DNA of 64,000 bases from Solibacteraceae bacterium (GCA_026984795.1 JALSRK010000026.1:1-64000); one strand, 5' to 3'; shown: positions 34,789 to 44,251, counted from the stretch's first letter. Translations and numbers: made by a program. Notes: generated by a model not told the origin, from the letters alone.

Positions 34789-36768
34789 ATGTTCCAGATG
34801 ACGCGCCGCGAGTTCGCCGCCATGCCCGCCTTCGCCGCCGCTGCCGCCGCCGCAAAGAAGCGCAACTACCCGGGCCGGCGCCTGCTGAGCCGTCCCTGGG
34901 ACGAGCCGAAGCTCCAGCGGGCGCTGCTCGCGCGGGAGAGTTGGAAGCCGTTTCCCCCGGCTCGTGAGCGGGACGGGTGGAAGGCCTTGCCTCCGGAGAC
35001 CGTCGAGTTTCTCGTCGGCGAGGGAGCCGACCGCTATGCCATACCGTGGCCGGAACTTCGCGCCACCGACTTCCTTGCCTACGTGCGCACCGGGGACCGC
35101 GGCACCGCCGACGGCAAGCGGCACGCCCGCCGCACGAAGCTCACCTCCCTCGCGCTGGCCGAATGCGCCGAATACAAGGGTCGCTTTCTCGACGAGATCG
35201 TCAACGGCATCTGGCTGACCTGCGAGGAGAGCTACTGGGGCTCGCCGGCTCATCTGTCGATGCAGAAAGCCGGCTACGGGCTGCCGGACGTGAGCGAGCC
35301 GACGGTGGACCTGTTCTCCGCCGAGACCGCGTCGGTGCTCGCCTGGTGCGATTACCTGCTCGGCGCGGAGCTGGACCGGATCAGCCCCCTCGTGCGTAAA
35401 CGCATCCGCCTCGAAGTGAACCGCCGGGTGCTTCAGCCGTGCGAGGAGCGCGACGACTTCTGGTGGATGGGGTTCCGGAGCCGCCCCGGCGGGCGACCGC
35501 CGAACAACTGGAACCCCTGGATCAACTCCAACTGGCTGGCGGCGATTCTGCTGCTCGAAACCAACCAGATGCGGCGCGCGCGCCACGTCTACAAGATCCT
35601 CCGCAGCCTCGACATCTTTCTCGAGGGCTACGCCGACGACGGCGGCTGCGACGAGGGCCCTAGCTACTGGGGACGCGCCGGCGCGTCGCTCTACGACTGC
35701 CTCGAACTGCTGCACTCGGCCAGCGGCGGGGCCATCGACGTCTTCGACGACTTCCTGATCCGCGAGATGGGCCGCTACATCGTCCGGGCCCACATCTACG
35801 ACGACTGGTTCGTCAACTTCGCCGACGCCTCGGCCAAGGTCTACATCGACGGCGCGCTCGTCTACCGCTACGGGCGCGCCGTGAAAGACACAGACATGCA
35901 GCATCTCGGCGCCTGGGCGGCCGAACGCCACGGCCAGGGCGTCCGGACGCTCGGCGGCACGATGGAACGGGCGCTGCCGGCGCTGTTCACGCTCAAAGAC
36001 CTGGCCCAGGCCCCGAAACGCCAGCCCCTGCTGCGGGACGTCTGGCTGCCCGGCATCCAGATGATGGCGGCGCGCGTCGAGGGCGGCTCGCCCCGGGGCC
36101 TCTACCTCGCCGCCCACGGGGGCCACAACGCCGAGAGCCACAATCACAACGACGTGGGCGATTTCATCGTCTACGCCGACGGCGCCCCGGCGATCATCGA
36201 CATCGGCGTCGAGAGCTACACCCGTAAGACCTTCAGTCCGCAGCGCTATGAGATCTGGACCATGCGCTCGGACTGGCACAACCTGCCCACCATCGGCGGC
36301 GTGGTGCAGAAGCCGGGCCGCGAGGCGGCGGCGCACGACGTCCGGTACTCGGCCGACGACGAGACGGCCGTCTTCTCGCTCGACATTGCCAAGGCCTATC
36401 CGGAAGAGGCCGGCATCGTGAGCTGGCGGCGGGAGCTCCACTTCGAAAGAAGGACGAACCGCCTTGCGCTTCACGAAGACTACGAGCTGCGCAAAGCCCC
36501 GGGCGAGATCACCCTCACGCTGATGACCCACGTGCGCCCGGAAGAAGCCGCCAAAGGGCGCCTGAAGCTCCAGCGGCCGGAGTTCACCTCCGGCCCGGTC
36601 TGGATCGAGTTCGATCCCGCCCGGTTCACCGCCCGGACCGAAGAGATCCAGATCACCGACTCCCGGCTGCGGCGCTCCTGGGGCGGCCGGCTCTACCGCA
36701 CGCTGCTGGTGGCGAAAGCGCCGCCGCAGAAAGGGAGCTGGCGCGTCGAGATCAGCCAATCGGGATAA
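34789..36768 (+). CDS. Heparinase II/III-like protein
   Basis: A 659-residue exported protein. The start at 34789 gives MFQMTRREFAAMPAFAAAAA, a Tat-like or weak signal; ATG 34798 is also possible. The N-terminal ~340 residues are alpha-helical, like the (alpha/alpha) toroid of PL12/PL21-type lyases and heparinase II/III, and the C-terminal part is beta-rich. The catalytic hallmark is AESHNHNDVGDFIVYADG (about residues 452-469; the HNHND histidine and aspartate are typical), followed by IDIGVESYTRKTF. It probably cleaves an acidic polysaccharide such as a glycosaminoglycan or alginate-like chain by elimination. It converges on a polysaccharide pyruvyl transferase-like gene 13 bp away. Confidence 0.82.
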   Translation: MFQMTRREFAAMPAFAAAAAAAKKRNYPGRRLLSRPWDEPKLQRALLARESWKPFPPARERDGWKALPPETVEFLVGEGADRYAIPWPELRATDFLAYVRTGDRGTADGKRHARRTKLTSLALAECAEYKGRFLDEIVNGIWLTCEESYWGSPAHLSMQKAGYGLPDVSEPTVDLFSAETASVLAWCDYLLGAELDRISPLVRKRIRLEVNRRVLQPCEERDDFWWMGFRSRPGGRPPNNWNPWINSNWLAAILLLETNQMRRARHVYKILRSLDIFLEGYADDGGCDEGPSYWGRAGASLYDCLELLHSASGGAIDVFDDFLIREMGRYIVRAHIYDDWFVNFADASAKVYIDGALVYRYGRAVKDTDMQHLGAWAAERHGQGVRTLGGTMERALPALFTLKDLAQAPKRQPLLRDVWLPGIQMMAARVEGGSPRGLYLAAHGGHNAESHNHNDVGDFIVYADGAPAIIDIGVESYTRKTFSPQRYEIWTMRSDWHNLPTIGGVVQKPGREAAAHDVRYSADDETAVFSLDIAKAYPEEAGIVSWRRELHFERRTNRLALHEDYELRKAPGEITLTLMTHVRPEEAAKGRLKLQRPEFTSGPVWIEFDPARFTARTEEIQITDSRLRRSWGGRLYRTLLVAKAPPQKGSWRVEISQSG

Positions 36769-36781
36769 GCGGCCGCCGGCT

Positions 36782-38056
36782 TCAAGCGCTGTCCGGCCAG
36801 AGGAGCTGCCGCAGCACCGTCATCGCATCGGACTGCAGCTTCCGGGCGTAGATGACGATTTCGTGCACGTCCACTTGGGAGGAGTCGGGGTTCTGGTGGA
36901 TCTCGAGCAGGCGCCCGGCGATTTCCTCCCCGGTAGCCCGATCCGCCTCGAAATACCAGCGGCCGAGCCCCGCCTCCTGCCACAACTGCCCGGTCAAGCC
37001 GGCCTCAGGCTGGTGTACGTAGACGCCCGGCGTGTCGTTGGCCGCGGCGATGATGCCCGAATGGCATTCGAGCGTCAGGATCGCCGCCGCGCGGCGGTAG
37101 ACCGACGAGGCCGTGTCCGTAAGCCAATAGAGCGGCTGGCGCACGGTCTTCGACTTGACGTCGTCGGGCAGCTCCCGGTAGAGGAGCGGGTAGAGGAGAT
37201 CCATCTGGTGCTTCTTCTCGGCGCAGAGAGCCACTTTGTAGCCGGTCTCGCGCACCCAGCGCACGATGGCTTCCCGGAGCTTGGCGTGGTCGGCCGCGGC
37301 GGCTTGCTGGCTCACGTCGCCGCCGCCCTCATCGCGCGATGGCTCCTGGCGCAGCCTCGGCACGACGGCGAGAAACTGCTTCGCTTCCAACTCATATCGC
37401 TTCAGGAACTCCAACGCCGCCTCGCGGTTGGCGAGCTTCAGGCTGAAGGCGGCGTCGGGAGCCGCGCCGAGCCGGGTCATGACGCCGGCCTGCCGCAAGG
37501 CCTCGAGCGAGACGGACTCGCGGGTGAAGACGAACACCGCGCCGTCGAGGATCTGTTTCAGCTCCTCGTCGAGCGCATCGGCGCCCTGGGTTTCCGCGCC
37601 TGGAATCGAGACGCCGAAGATACCGTAGGGCTTGCGCGTAGCAGCGCGCCAGGCCCGCAGATGATCGCGCGCCACCACGTCCGGCCCGGAGCCGTGCAAC
37701 AGGAAATCAGACTCCTCGAACGCCTGGGCCAGCCCCGGTCCGTCGGGCCGGCCTGCCTCGTCTATCTCCCCTTCGACGAACCGCAGCCGCGGATAGGCCC
37801 GGAGCAGCATCGGCTTCACCCCGCGGTCCAGGGAGTTCGACCAGAGGGTGATCTCCGCCTCCGGAGCGTGCATCCTGACCAGCCGCACCATGCCGGCCAC
37901 TTGGGCCGTGTCGCCGATGCTATCGCTGCGCCAGCCGGCGCGCAGCAGCAGTTTCTTGGGTTCCCGCGTGAGGGCCACCGGCGCGGTCCGCTGTTGCGGA
38001 GCCGTACATCCGGCCGCGCCGAGCGCCGCCGCAAGCCACTCTCTCCGGTTCCACAT
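36782..38056 (-). CDS. Polysaccharide pyruvyl transferase-like lipoprotein
   Basis: A 424-residue protein whose body matches the polysaccharide pyruvyl transferase (CsaB-like) fold: GWRSDSIGDTAQVAGMVRLV (about residues 42-61), LWSNSLDRGVKPMLLRAYPR, FLLHGSGPDVVARDHL, TRESVSLEALRQAGV and ECHSGIIAAANDTPGVYV, in the family's order. The start at 38056 gives NRREWLAAALGAAGC, which is both Tat-like and a lipobox (AAGC). That is unexpected, because the donor phosphoenolpyruvate is cytoplasmic. Either the protein is exported and has lost pyruvyl transferase activity, or it acts on another donor. No other capsule gene is adjacent. The fold call is good; the activity is uncertain. Confidence 0.72.
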   Translation of the reverse strand: MWNRREWLAAALGAAGCTAPQQRTAPVALTREPKKLLLRAGWRSDSIGDTAQVAGMVRLVRMHAPEAEITLWSNSLDRGVKPMLLRAYPRLRFVEGEIDEAGRPDGPGLAQAFEESDFLLHGSGPDVVARDHLRAWRAATRKPYGIFGVSIPGAETQGADALDEELKQILDGAVFVFTRESVSLEALRQAGVMTRLGAAPDAAFSLKLANREAALEFLKRYELEAKQFLAVVPRLRQEPSRDEGGGDVSQQAAAADHAKLREAIVRWVRETGYKVALCAEKKHQMDLLYPLLYRELPDDVKSKTVRQPLYWLTDTASSVYRRAAAILTLECHSGIIAAANDTPGVYVHQPEAGLTGQLWQEAGLGRWYFEADRATGEEIAGRLLEIHQNPDSSQVDVHEIVIYARKLQSDAMTVLRQLLWPDSA

Positions 38057-38133
38057 CACCACCAACCGTATCACGGCCGGGCCGCGCCGCAGGCCGCCTG
38101 TTTCCGGAATAATAGGTAGCACGGAGGCTGGCT

Positions 38134-38439
38134 ATGCTCATCGTCCATGTACACGTACACGTGAAACCGGAAGCCGTCGAGGCATTCAAGGAAGCCACCA
38201 TCGAGAACGCCCGCAACAGCGTCCAGGAGCCCGGCATCGCCCGCTTCGACGTCATCCAGCAGAACGACGACCCGACGCGATTCATCCTCGTCGAGGTCTA
38301 CCGCACCGCCGGCGATCCGGCGCGGCACAAGGAGACCGATCACTACAAGAAATGGCGCGACACGGTGGCCGAGATGATGGCCGAGCCGCGGCAAAGCGTG
38401 AAGTTCACCAACGTCTTCCCGGACGATTCCGGCTGGTGA
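38134..38439 (+). CDS. ABM-domain putative quinol monooxygenase
   Basis: A 101-residue ABM (antibiotic biosynthesis monooxygenase) fold protein. The ATG at 38134 has GGAGG six bases upstream. The signature ferredoxin-like sequence starts [19 protein letters not shown] and includes [40 protein letters not shown] and a C-terminal strand. This pattern fits the YgiN/LsrG-like group, small dimers acting on quinols or other aromatic substrates without cofactor. Its partner downstream, 8 bp away, is an iron-containing alcohol dehydrogenase, so the two form a pair that could act in sequence on one metabolite. Confidence 0.85.
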   Translation: MLIVHVHVHVKPEAVEAFKEATIENARNSVQEPGIARFDVIQQNDDPTRFILVEVYRTAGDPARHKETDHYKKWRDTVAEMMAEPRQSVKFTNVFPDDSGW

Positions 38440-38446
38440 GGGCGAT

Positions 38447-39610
38447 ATGGCGGAAGCCTTCGAGTTCGCCACTGCCACGCGGATCCTCTTCGGGGCCGGC
38501 AAGCTGAGTGAGGCCGCCCCGGCCGCCAAGGCGATGGGGCAGCGGGCGCTGCTCGTCACCGGGCGCTCGCCCGGGCGGGCCCGGCGGCTGCAGGACGCCT
38601 TGGAGAGCGAGGGGCTGGAGGTGACCGTCTTCAGCGTCTCTGGAGAGCCCACGATTCCGATGGTCCGCGCGGCTACCGAAGCGGCGCGGCAGAAGCAGTG
38701 CGACGTGGTCCTCTCATTCGGCGGCGGCAGCGCCATCGACGCCGGCAAGGCCGTGGCCGCGCTGCTCGGCAACGGCGGCGACCCGCTGGACTACATCGAG
38801 GTCATCGGCAAGGGGCGCAAGATCACCAGGCCGTCGGTCCCGTTCCTCGCCATCCCGACCACCGCCGGAGCCGGCTCCGAAGTGACCCGCAACGCCGTCC
38901 TGGCCTCGCCCGAGCACCGCGTGAAGGCGAGCTTGCGCAGCCCGTTGATGCTCCCGCGGCTGGCCCTCGTCGATCCGGAGCTGACCCTCGATCTGCCGCC
39001 CGAGATCACCGCCGCCACCGGCCTCGACGCGCTGACCCAGCTCATCGAGCCCTACGTCTCGATCCGCGCCAACCCGATGACCGACATCTTTTGCCTCGAG
39101 GGCATCCGGCGCGCCGCGCGTTCGCTGGTGCGGGCCTACGAAGACGGCCGGAACCTCGCCGCCCGTACCGACATGGCCTTCGCCAGCCTGCTCGGCGGCC
39201 TGGCGCTGGCCAACGCCGGGCTGGGCGCGGTCCACGGCTTCGCCGCCCCGGTGGGGGGCATGTTCCCCGCCCCGCACGGGGCCGTTTGCGCGGCGCTGCT
39301 GCCGCACGTCATGCATGCGAACATCCGGGCGCTCCGCGAGCGCGCCCCGGAGCATCCCTCGCTCGAACGCTACCGCATCGTGGCCCGCCTGCTCACCGGC
39401 GACGAGAAGGCCGCGGCCGAGGACGGCGTCGAATGGGTCCGGCAGACGGCGCGCAAACTTCGCATCCCGCCGCTCGGCGCCTACGGTCTCACGCCCGCCG
39501 GTGTGCCCGCGGTGGTCGAGAAGGCCTCGCGCGCCAGCAGCATGAAAGGCAATCCGATTGCCTTGACGCCTGCTGAACTTACTGGCATTCTGGTAGCGGC
39601 GATCGAGTAG
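38447..39610 (+). CDS. Iron-containing alcohol dehydrogenase
   Basis: A 387-residue group III (iron-type) alcohol dehydrogenase. NAD-binding motif SFGGGSAIDAGKAVA lies at about residues 88-102, TTAGAGSEVTRNAVL at about 139-153, and the metal-binding histidine region GAVHGFAAPVGGMFPAPHGAV at about 261-281 with a further histidine in the metal site. The length and domain order are normal. Substrates in the family include lactaldehyde, butanol, glycerol and maleylacetate; L-lactaldehyde reductase (of fucose breakdown) belongs to this family, but the sequence does not prove that substrate. It is likely co-transcribed with the ABM gene. Confidence 0.88.
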   Translation: MAEAFEFATATRILFGAGKLSEAAPAAKAMGQRALLVTGRSPGRARRLQDALESEGLEVTVFSVSGEPTIPMVRAATEAARQKQCDVVLSFGGGSAIDAGKAVAALLGNGGDPLDYIEVIGKGRKITRPSVPFLAIPTTAGAGSEVTRNAVLASPEHRVKASLRSPLMLPRLALVDPELTLDLPPEITAATGLDALTQLIEPYVSIRANPMTDIFCLEGIRRAARSLVRAYEDGRNLAARTDMAFASLLGGLALANAGLGAVHGFAAPVGGMFPAPHGAVCAALLPHVMHANIRALRERAPEHPSLERYRIVARLLTGDEKAAAEDGVEWVRQTARKLRIPPLGAYGLTPAGVPAVVEKASRASSMKGNPIALTPAELTGILVAAIE

Positions 39611-39640
39611 GGGGCGGCAGTCTGCCCGGCGCCCGAATTC

Positions 39641-40021
39641 ATGGCCCGCATGATCCGAGTCAAACGTGTCTACGACCCCCCGGAGGAGAGTGACGGCGTC
39701 CGCGTGCTCGTCGATCGCCTCTGGCCGCGGGGCCTGTCGAAAGACGACGCCCGCGTCTATCTCTGGCTGAAAGAGCTGGCCCCGAGTACCGAACTCCGCC
39801 GCTGGTTCGCGCACGAGCCGGAGCGCTGGACCGAGTTCAAGCAACGCTACTACCGGGAGCTCGCCCGCTGCCGGGAGGCCCTGGAAGCCATTCAGGAATA
39901 CGCCCGCTCGAGCACCGTGACGCTGCTCTACGCCGCCAAGGACGGGCGGCACAATAACGCCGTCGCGCTGCGGGAGTACTTCGAACACGAGTTGAAGCCC
40001 GCCGCCGGCGGAGCGCGCTGA
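39641..40021 (+). CDS. DUF488 (YeaO-like) protein
   Basis: A 126-residue protein of the DUF488/YeaO family. The motif RVLVDRLWPRGLSKDDARV (about residues 20-38), then LKELAPSTELRRWFAHEPERW and TLLYAAKDGRHNNAVALREY (about 93-112), are the family's conserved positions. It is cytoplasmic and of unknown function; YeaO-like genes are often found singly near metabolic genes. It follows the alcohol dehydrogenase by 30 bp and may be its co-transcript. Confidence 0.88.
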   Translation: MARMIRVKRVYDPPEESDGVRVLVDRLWPRGLSKDDARVYLWLKELAPSTELRRWFAHEPERWTEFKQRYYRELARCREALEAIQEYARSSTVTLLYAAKDGRHNNAVALREYFEHELKPAAGGAR

Positions 40022-40075
40022 CGCGTTGCGGCGCCGTACCGGGCAAAGGAACGCGCCGGGGGAAGAGTGTGCTCC

Positions 40076-40462
40076 TCAGACCTCGTCGTACAACACGGCC
40101 GTGTACTTACCGCCCGCCAGCGTCTTCTCGATCTCCGGCCAGACGCGCTGGTGCTCGGCCGAAGCCACCCAGCCTTGCCGCTGCTCCTCGGTCTCGAAGC
40201 GGATCACGAGCCGGTAGCGCGGCGCGCTCCCCTTCTGGGTGAGCTTGCTGCGCAGCTTGAGCATTCTCACCGCGACGAAGCCCGGCTGGCGGCGGATCAC
40301 CGGCTCGAACTTCGTATGGAAGTTCGCCAGCATCTCTTCTTCGCGCGGAGGATCCACTTCGAGATCGACGTGCAGCTCGATGGGGCGGGCGGCCCCGCCG
40401 GCGCGGCCCAGTCCGGCGGCCCCGGCCAGGGCAATCGCTTTCAGGCAGTCTCGGCGATCCAT
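40076..40462 (-). CDS. Tat-signal ABM/NIPSNAP-like protein
   Basis: A 128-residue exported protein. The start at 40462 gives MDRRDCLKAIALAGAAGLG, a twin-arginine signal. The mature part is a dimeric alpha/beta-barrel-like ABM/NIPSNAP fold: ELHVDLEVDPPREEEMLANF (about 30-49), RRQPGFVAVRMLKLRSK, YRLVIRFETEEQRQGWVAS and HQRVWPEIEKTLAG. It is a second ABM-type protein within 2 kb of the cytoplasmic one at 38134, but exported and without obvious sequence closeness. Substrate unknown. It is followed on its own strand by nothing; upstream, 33 bp away, is the aminotransferase gene. Confidence 0.7.
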   Translation of the reverse strand: MDRRDCLKAIALAGAAGLGRAGGAARPIELHVDLEVDPPREEEMLANFHTKFEPVIRRQPGFVAVRMLKLRSKLTQKGSAPRYRLVIRFETEEQRQGWVASAEHQRVWPEIEKTLAGGKYTAVLYDEV

Positions 40463-40494
40463 GTGGACCATCTTATGCGATGGCCCGCGGCGTG

Positions 40495-41673
40495 TCAGGC
40501 CTGCGCGTAGAAGGCCTCGGCGGCCTGGCGGCCGTTGCCCGCAGGCCGGTAGCCCTCGGCTTCGAGCGCCCGCTGGAAGCTCTCGAGCAGCAGCAGGACG
40601 TTCTCCTTCGTCGAGCCGGCCCCCATGATGCCGATCCGCCAGACCTTGCCCGCCAGGGGTCCGAAGCCGCCCAAGATCTCGATGCCGTCCTCGTTCAGCA
40701 TCCGGGCGCGCACCTTGGCGTCGTCCACGCCTTCGGGTACGCACGGCGTGTTCAGCGGATAGAGCCGGCGGCCTTCTTCGACGTGCATCCGGAGGCCCAT
40801 GGCTTCGATGCCGGCGGCGAAGGCTTTGTGGTTCCGCTCGATGCGCCGGAACCGGTTCTCGAGTCCCTCCTCGTGCACGATGACGAGCGCCTCGCGCAGG
40901 GCGTAGAACATCGAGATCGGCGCCGTGTGGTGGTACTTGTGGGCGCTCAGCAGGTACTCGTCGAGCAGTTTCAGATCGAGGTAGAACGAGCGGTTCATCG
41001 TGCCCCGCCGCCGCAGCCACTCCACCGCCCGCGGTGAGACCGTCACCGGAGCCAGCCCCGGCGGGCACGCCAGCCCCTTCTGGCTGCAACTGTAGGCGAT
41101 GTCGATGCCGGCGGCGTCCACGTTCACCGGGATGTTGCCCAACGAGGTGACCGTGTCGGCGATCACCAGGGCCCCTACCTCGTGGGCCGCTTCGCAAATC
41201 GCCTTCCCTTCCTGGACGGCCCCCGTCGACGTTTCGGCGTGCACGAAGGCCACCACCTGGGGCTTCTCGTCCAGGATGAACTTGCGGGCTTCCTCGTCAA
41301 CGAACGTCTCGCCCCACGGCTTCTCCAGCCGCGCCACCTCGGCCCCCTGCCGCCGGACCATCTCCGAGATCCGGTCGCAGAAGTAGCCGTTGGCGAAGAC
41401 GCAGACCTTCGAGCCGCTCTCGACGAAGTTCGACACCGCCGTCTCCATCCCGGAAGTCCCCGTGCCGGAGATGGCCAGCGTAAACTCGTTCGCGGTCCCG
41501 AAGACTTCCTGGAGCAAGGAGCGGACGTCCCCGGTCACCTCGAAGAAATACGGATCCAGGTGGCCCACGATGGGCTTCGTCATCGCCTGGTAGACGCGGG
41601 GCTCCACGGGACTCGGCCCCGGGCCCATTAGCAACCGGCGCGGCGGATTCAAGGGTGCGTACGTTTCCGGCAT
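40495..41673 (-). CDS. Class V aminotransferase (alanine-glyoxylate/serine-glyoxylate type)
   Basis: A 392-residue PLP-dependent aminotransferase of the alanine-glyoxylate/serine-glyoxylate group. It opens LMGPGPSPVEPRVYQAM (about residues 15-31); the cofactor region AISGTGTSGMETAVSNFVE (about 68-86), the aspartate in IADTVTSLGNIPV and the PLP lysine in SCSQKGLACPPGLAPV (about 191-206) are intact. These enzymes use alanine or serine as donor and glyoxylate as acceptor, and some act on 2-aminoethylphosphonate. It is transcribed leftward with the small ABM gene as possible second cistron. Confidence 0.9.
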   Translation of the reverse strand: MPETYAPLNPPRRLLMGPGPSPVEPRVYQAMTKPIVGHLDPYFFEVTGDVRSLLQEVFGTANEFTLAISGTGTSGMETAVSNFVESGSKVCVFANGYFCDRISEMVRRQGAEVARLEKPWGETFVDEEARKFILDEKPQVVAFVHAETSTGAVQEGKAICEAAHEVGALVIADTVTSLGNIPVNVDAAGIDIAYSCSQKGLACPPGLAPVTVSPRAVEWLRRRGTMNRSFYLDLKLLDEYLLSAHKYHHTAPISMFYALREALVIVHEEGLENRFRRIERNHKAFAAGIEAMGLRMHVEEGRRLYPLNTPCVPEGVDDAKVRARMLNEDGIEILGGFGPLAGKVWRIGIMGAGSTKENVLLLLESFQRALEAEGYRPAGNGRQAAEAFYAQA

Positions 41674-41732
41674 AACGTCCTAGTCTGGTAATAAAGAACA
41701 GCCGCCGTCAACCACAGCCCGCGAGAACGAGA

Positions 41733-44162
41733 ATGGAGCCACTGCCCATCGACGAGGTCTTGCCGGAGATCCGGGAGCGTCTGGCGTGCGCCGGCAATCT
41801 GGTGATCGAAGCCCCGCCGGGCGCCGGCAAGACCACCCGTGTGCCCCCGGCGCTGCTCGAGACGGTCCCCGGGCAGGTGCTGGTGCTCGAGCCCCGGCGC
41901 ATCGCCGCGCGGATGGCCGCCCGGCGCGTGGCCGCCGAACGGGGCGAGCGGCTGGGTGAGACCGTCGGCTACCACGTCCGCTTCGAGTCCGTCGCCGGTC
42001 CCGGAACGCGCCTCCATTTCCTCACCGAGGGCGTACTGGTGCGGCGCCTGGCGCAGGATCGGGAGCTGGCGGGCGTGGGCGCCGTCGTTCTGGACGAGTT
42101 CCACGAGCGGCATCTCGAGACCGATTTCGCTTTGGCGCTGCTGCGGCGGCTGCAACAGACGCGGCGCCCGGACCTGCTTCTGCTCGTCATGTCGGCCACC
42201 CTCGAAGCGGCCCCGGTAGCCGAATTCCTGGGCGGCTGTCCGGTGGTGCGCAGCCAGGGCCGGTCGTTTCCCCTGGAGATCCGCTACACGCCGCACTCGT
42301 CCGCTCCCCTCGAAGAGCAGGTAGCCGGGGCGCTGGAGGACCTGGTCCGCGAGGGGCTCGACGGCGACGTGCTGGTCTTTCTGCCCGGAGCCGCCGAGAT
42401 CCGCCGGGCCGAGCGATTGTGCGCTCCGATCGCCCGCCGGGCGGGAGCCGGGCTATGCCGCCTCCACGGCGACCTTCCGGCCGAGGAGCAGGACCGCGCC
42501 GTCAGCCCCGGGTCCCGCCCCAAGGTGATCCTCTCGACCAACGTGGCGGAGAGCTCGATCACCGTGCCGGGCGTCACCGCGGTGATCGACAGCGGCCTGG
42601 CCCGCATCGCCGCCGATTCCCCCTGGACCGGGCTGCCCTCGCTCCGCATCGCCCGTATCAGCCAGGTCTCGGCCCGCCAGCGCGCCGGACGCGCGGGACG
42701 CCTGCGCCCGGGCCGGGCGGTCCGCCTCTATCCCGAGGCCGACTACGTCCGGCGGCCGCCGCACGAAACCCCCGAGATCCTGCGCCGCGAACTTTCGCCG
42801 CTCTTCCTGCAGCTCCACGCCGCCGGCCTGGGCCGCCCGGATGAGATCGAATGGCTCGACGCCCCGCCTGCCGAAGCCGTGCAGCACGCGGAGTCGTTGT
42901 TGCGGGAGCTCGGGGCTTTGGACGCCGGCAGCGGGCTGACAGCGCTCGGCCGGGCCATGGTCCGGATGCCGGTCCACCCGCGCCTGGCCCGGATGGCGAT
43001 CGAGGCCGCCCGCCGGGGCGCCGCCGGGACCGGCTGTGCCGCCGCGGCCGCGCTGAGCGAAGGGCTGCGCCTGCCGGAAACCGTCCGGGCGGCCGGCCCC
43101 TCCGACGTCCTGGTCCTCGCCGAGGGGAGCCTCCCCGCCCGGGTGCGGCGGCTGGCCAGGCAGATCGAGCGGGCGCTGCCCCGCGGCCCCTCCCGGAACC
43201 GCGCCGCGGACCCGGACGGGGCCCTGCTCGTCGCCGTGCTCTCGGCCTTCCCCGACCGCGTGGCCCGCCGCCGCAGCGGCAACGAGCTGCTGCTCGCTTC
43301 CGGAGGATCGGCCGTCCTGTCGGACCGCAGCGTGGTGCGCGACGCCCGTCTCCTCGTCGCCGTCGAGATCGAGGAACGCCGCGAGCGGGGCCTGCCCCTG
43401 GTCCGCCTGGCCAGCGCCATCGAGCCCGAGTGGCTGCTGGATCTGTTCCCGGAGCGCATCGCCGAGCGCTCCGGCCCGGTCTGGAACCGCGAGGCCGAGC
43501 GCGTGGAAGCCGCCAGCGCCCTGCTCTTCGGCGAGATCGTCATCGAGGAGTCCCGGCGCGCCCCGGACCCCGAAGAGGCGGCCCGGATGCTCGCCGAGAA
43601 GGCCCTCGCCGCGGGCTTGGGGCGATTCGCCGATCTGGAAGCCGTCGAAGCCTTCCGGAACCGCGTCCGGTTCGCCGCCGCCCACGGTCCGGTGCGGGAG
43701 ATCACCGAGGAGGATCTCGGGGACGCTTTCGAGGAGCTGTGCCGGGGCCTGCGCAGCTTCCGCGAACTGGGCGCCGCGGCCGCCAACGGAGGCTTCCTGG
43801 AGCTGCTGCGCTCCCGCATTCCTCTCGAGGAGTGGCGTATGGTCGAAGAGCTGGCCCCCGAACGCATGCGCCTGCCCGGCGGCCGGCGGCTCCGCATCCG
43901 CTACGAGCCCGGCAAGCCGCCCTGGGCGGCGGTCCGGATCCAGGAGCTGTTCGGCATGAAGGAGACCCCGCGGGTGGCTGCCGGCCGCGTCCCCCTTACT
44001 TTGCACCTGCTCGCCCCGAACATGCGGCCGGTGCAGACCACCACCGATCTGGCCGGCTTCTGGGAGCGCCTCTATCCGAGCGTGCGCCGGGAGCTCCGCC
44101 GCCGCTACCCGAAGCACGCCTGGCCGGAAGATCCGCTCACGGCGCAGCCGCAACGCCGGTAG
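41733..44162 (+). CDS. hrpB: ATP-dependent RNA helicase HrpB
   Basis: An 809-residue DEAH-box-type helicase of the HrpB group. Walker A is APPGAGKTTRVPPALL (about residues 28-43), the DEAH-like box is DEFHER (about 119-124), and motif III is MSATLEAAPVAE. Motif VI QRAGRAGRLRPGRAVRLY is clear. The HrpB-specific C-terminus includes MRPVQTTTDLAGFWERLYPS and RRYPKHAWPEDP near the end. HrpB is a nucleic-acid-dependent ATPase of largely unknown physiological role. It is divergent from the aminotransferase across 59 bp and ends 89 bp before tRNA-His. Full length and no break seen. Confidence 0.94.
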   Translation: MEPLPIDEVLPEIRERLACAGNLVIEAPPGAGKTTRVPPALLETVPGQVLVLEPRRIAARMAARRVAAERGERLGETVGYHVRFESVAGPGTRLHFLTEGVLVRRLAQDRELAGVGAVVLDEFHERHLETDFALALLRRLQQTRRPDLLLLVMSATLEAAPVAEFLGGCPVVRSQGRSFPLEIRYTPHSSAPLEEQVAGALEDLVREGLDGDVLVFLPGAAEIRRAERLCAPIARRAGAGLCRLHGDLPAEEQDRAVSPGSRPKVILSTNVAESSITVPGVTAVIDSGLARIAADSPWTGLPSLRIARISQVSARQRAGRAGRLRPGRAVRLYPEADYVRRPPHETPEILRRELSPLFLQLHAAGLGRPDEIEWLDAPPAEAVQHAESLLRELGALDAGSGLTALGRAMVRMPVHPRLARMAIEAARRGAAGTGCAAAAALSEGLRLPETVRAAGPSDVLVLAEGSLPARVRRLARQIERALPRGPSRNRAADPDGALLVAVLSAFPDRVARRRSGNELLLASGGSAVLSDRSVVRDARLLVAVEIEERRERGLPLVRLASAIEPEWLLDLFPERIAERSGPVWNREAERVEAASALLFGEIVIEESRRAPDPEEAARMLAEKALAAGLGRFADLEAVEAFRNRVRFAAAHGPVREITEEDLGDAFEELCRGLRSFRELGAAAANGGFLELLRSRIPLEEWRMVEELAPERMRLPGGRRLRIRYEPGKPPWAAVRIQELFGMKETPRVAAGRVPLTLHLLAPNMRPVQTTTDLAGFWERLYPSVRRELRRRYPKHAWPEDPLTAQPQRR

Positions 44163-44227
44163 CAGGCCACTGCTCCGGCGAAACACCTCGGGCGCCAACT
44201 CGAAGAAGCTTCCGCCCCGGCTATTGC

Positions 44228-44233
44228 TATAAT
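44228..44233 (+). promoter_or_regulatory. -10 element of the tRNA-His promoter
   Basis: A perfect TATAAT, 18 bases before the G-1 nucleotide of tRNA-His. No good -35 is visible at the normal distance. Confidence 0.45.
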
Positions 44234-44251
44234 GAAGTGGATCCCACCTGC

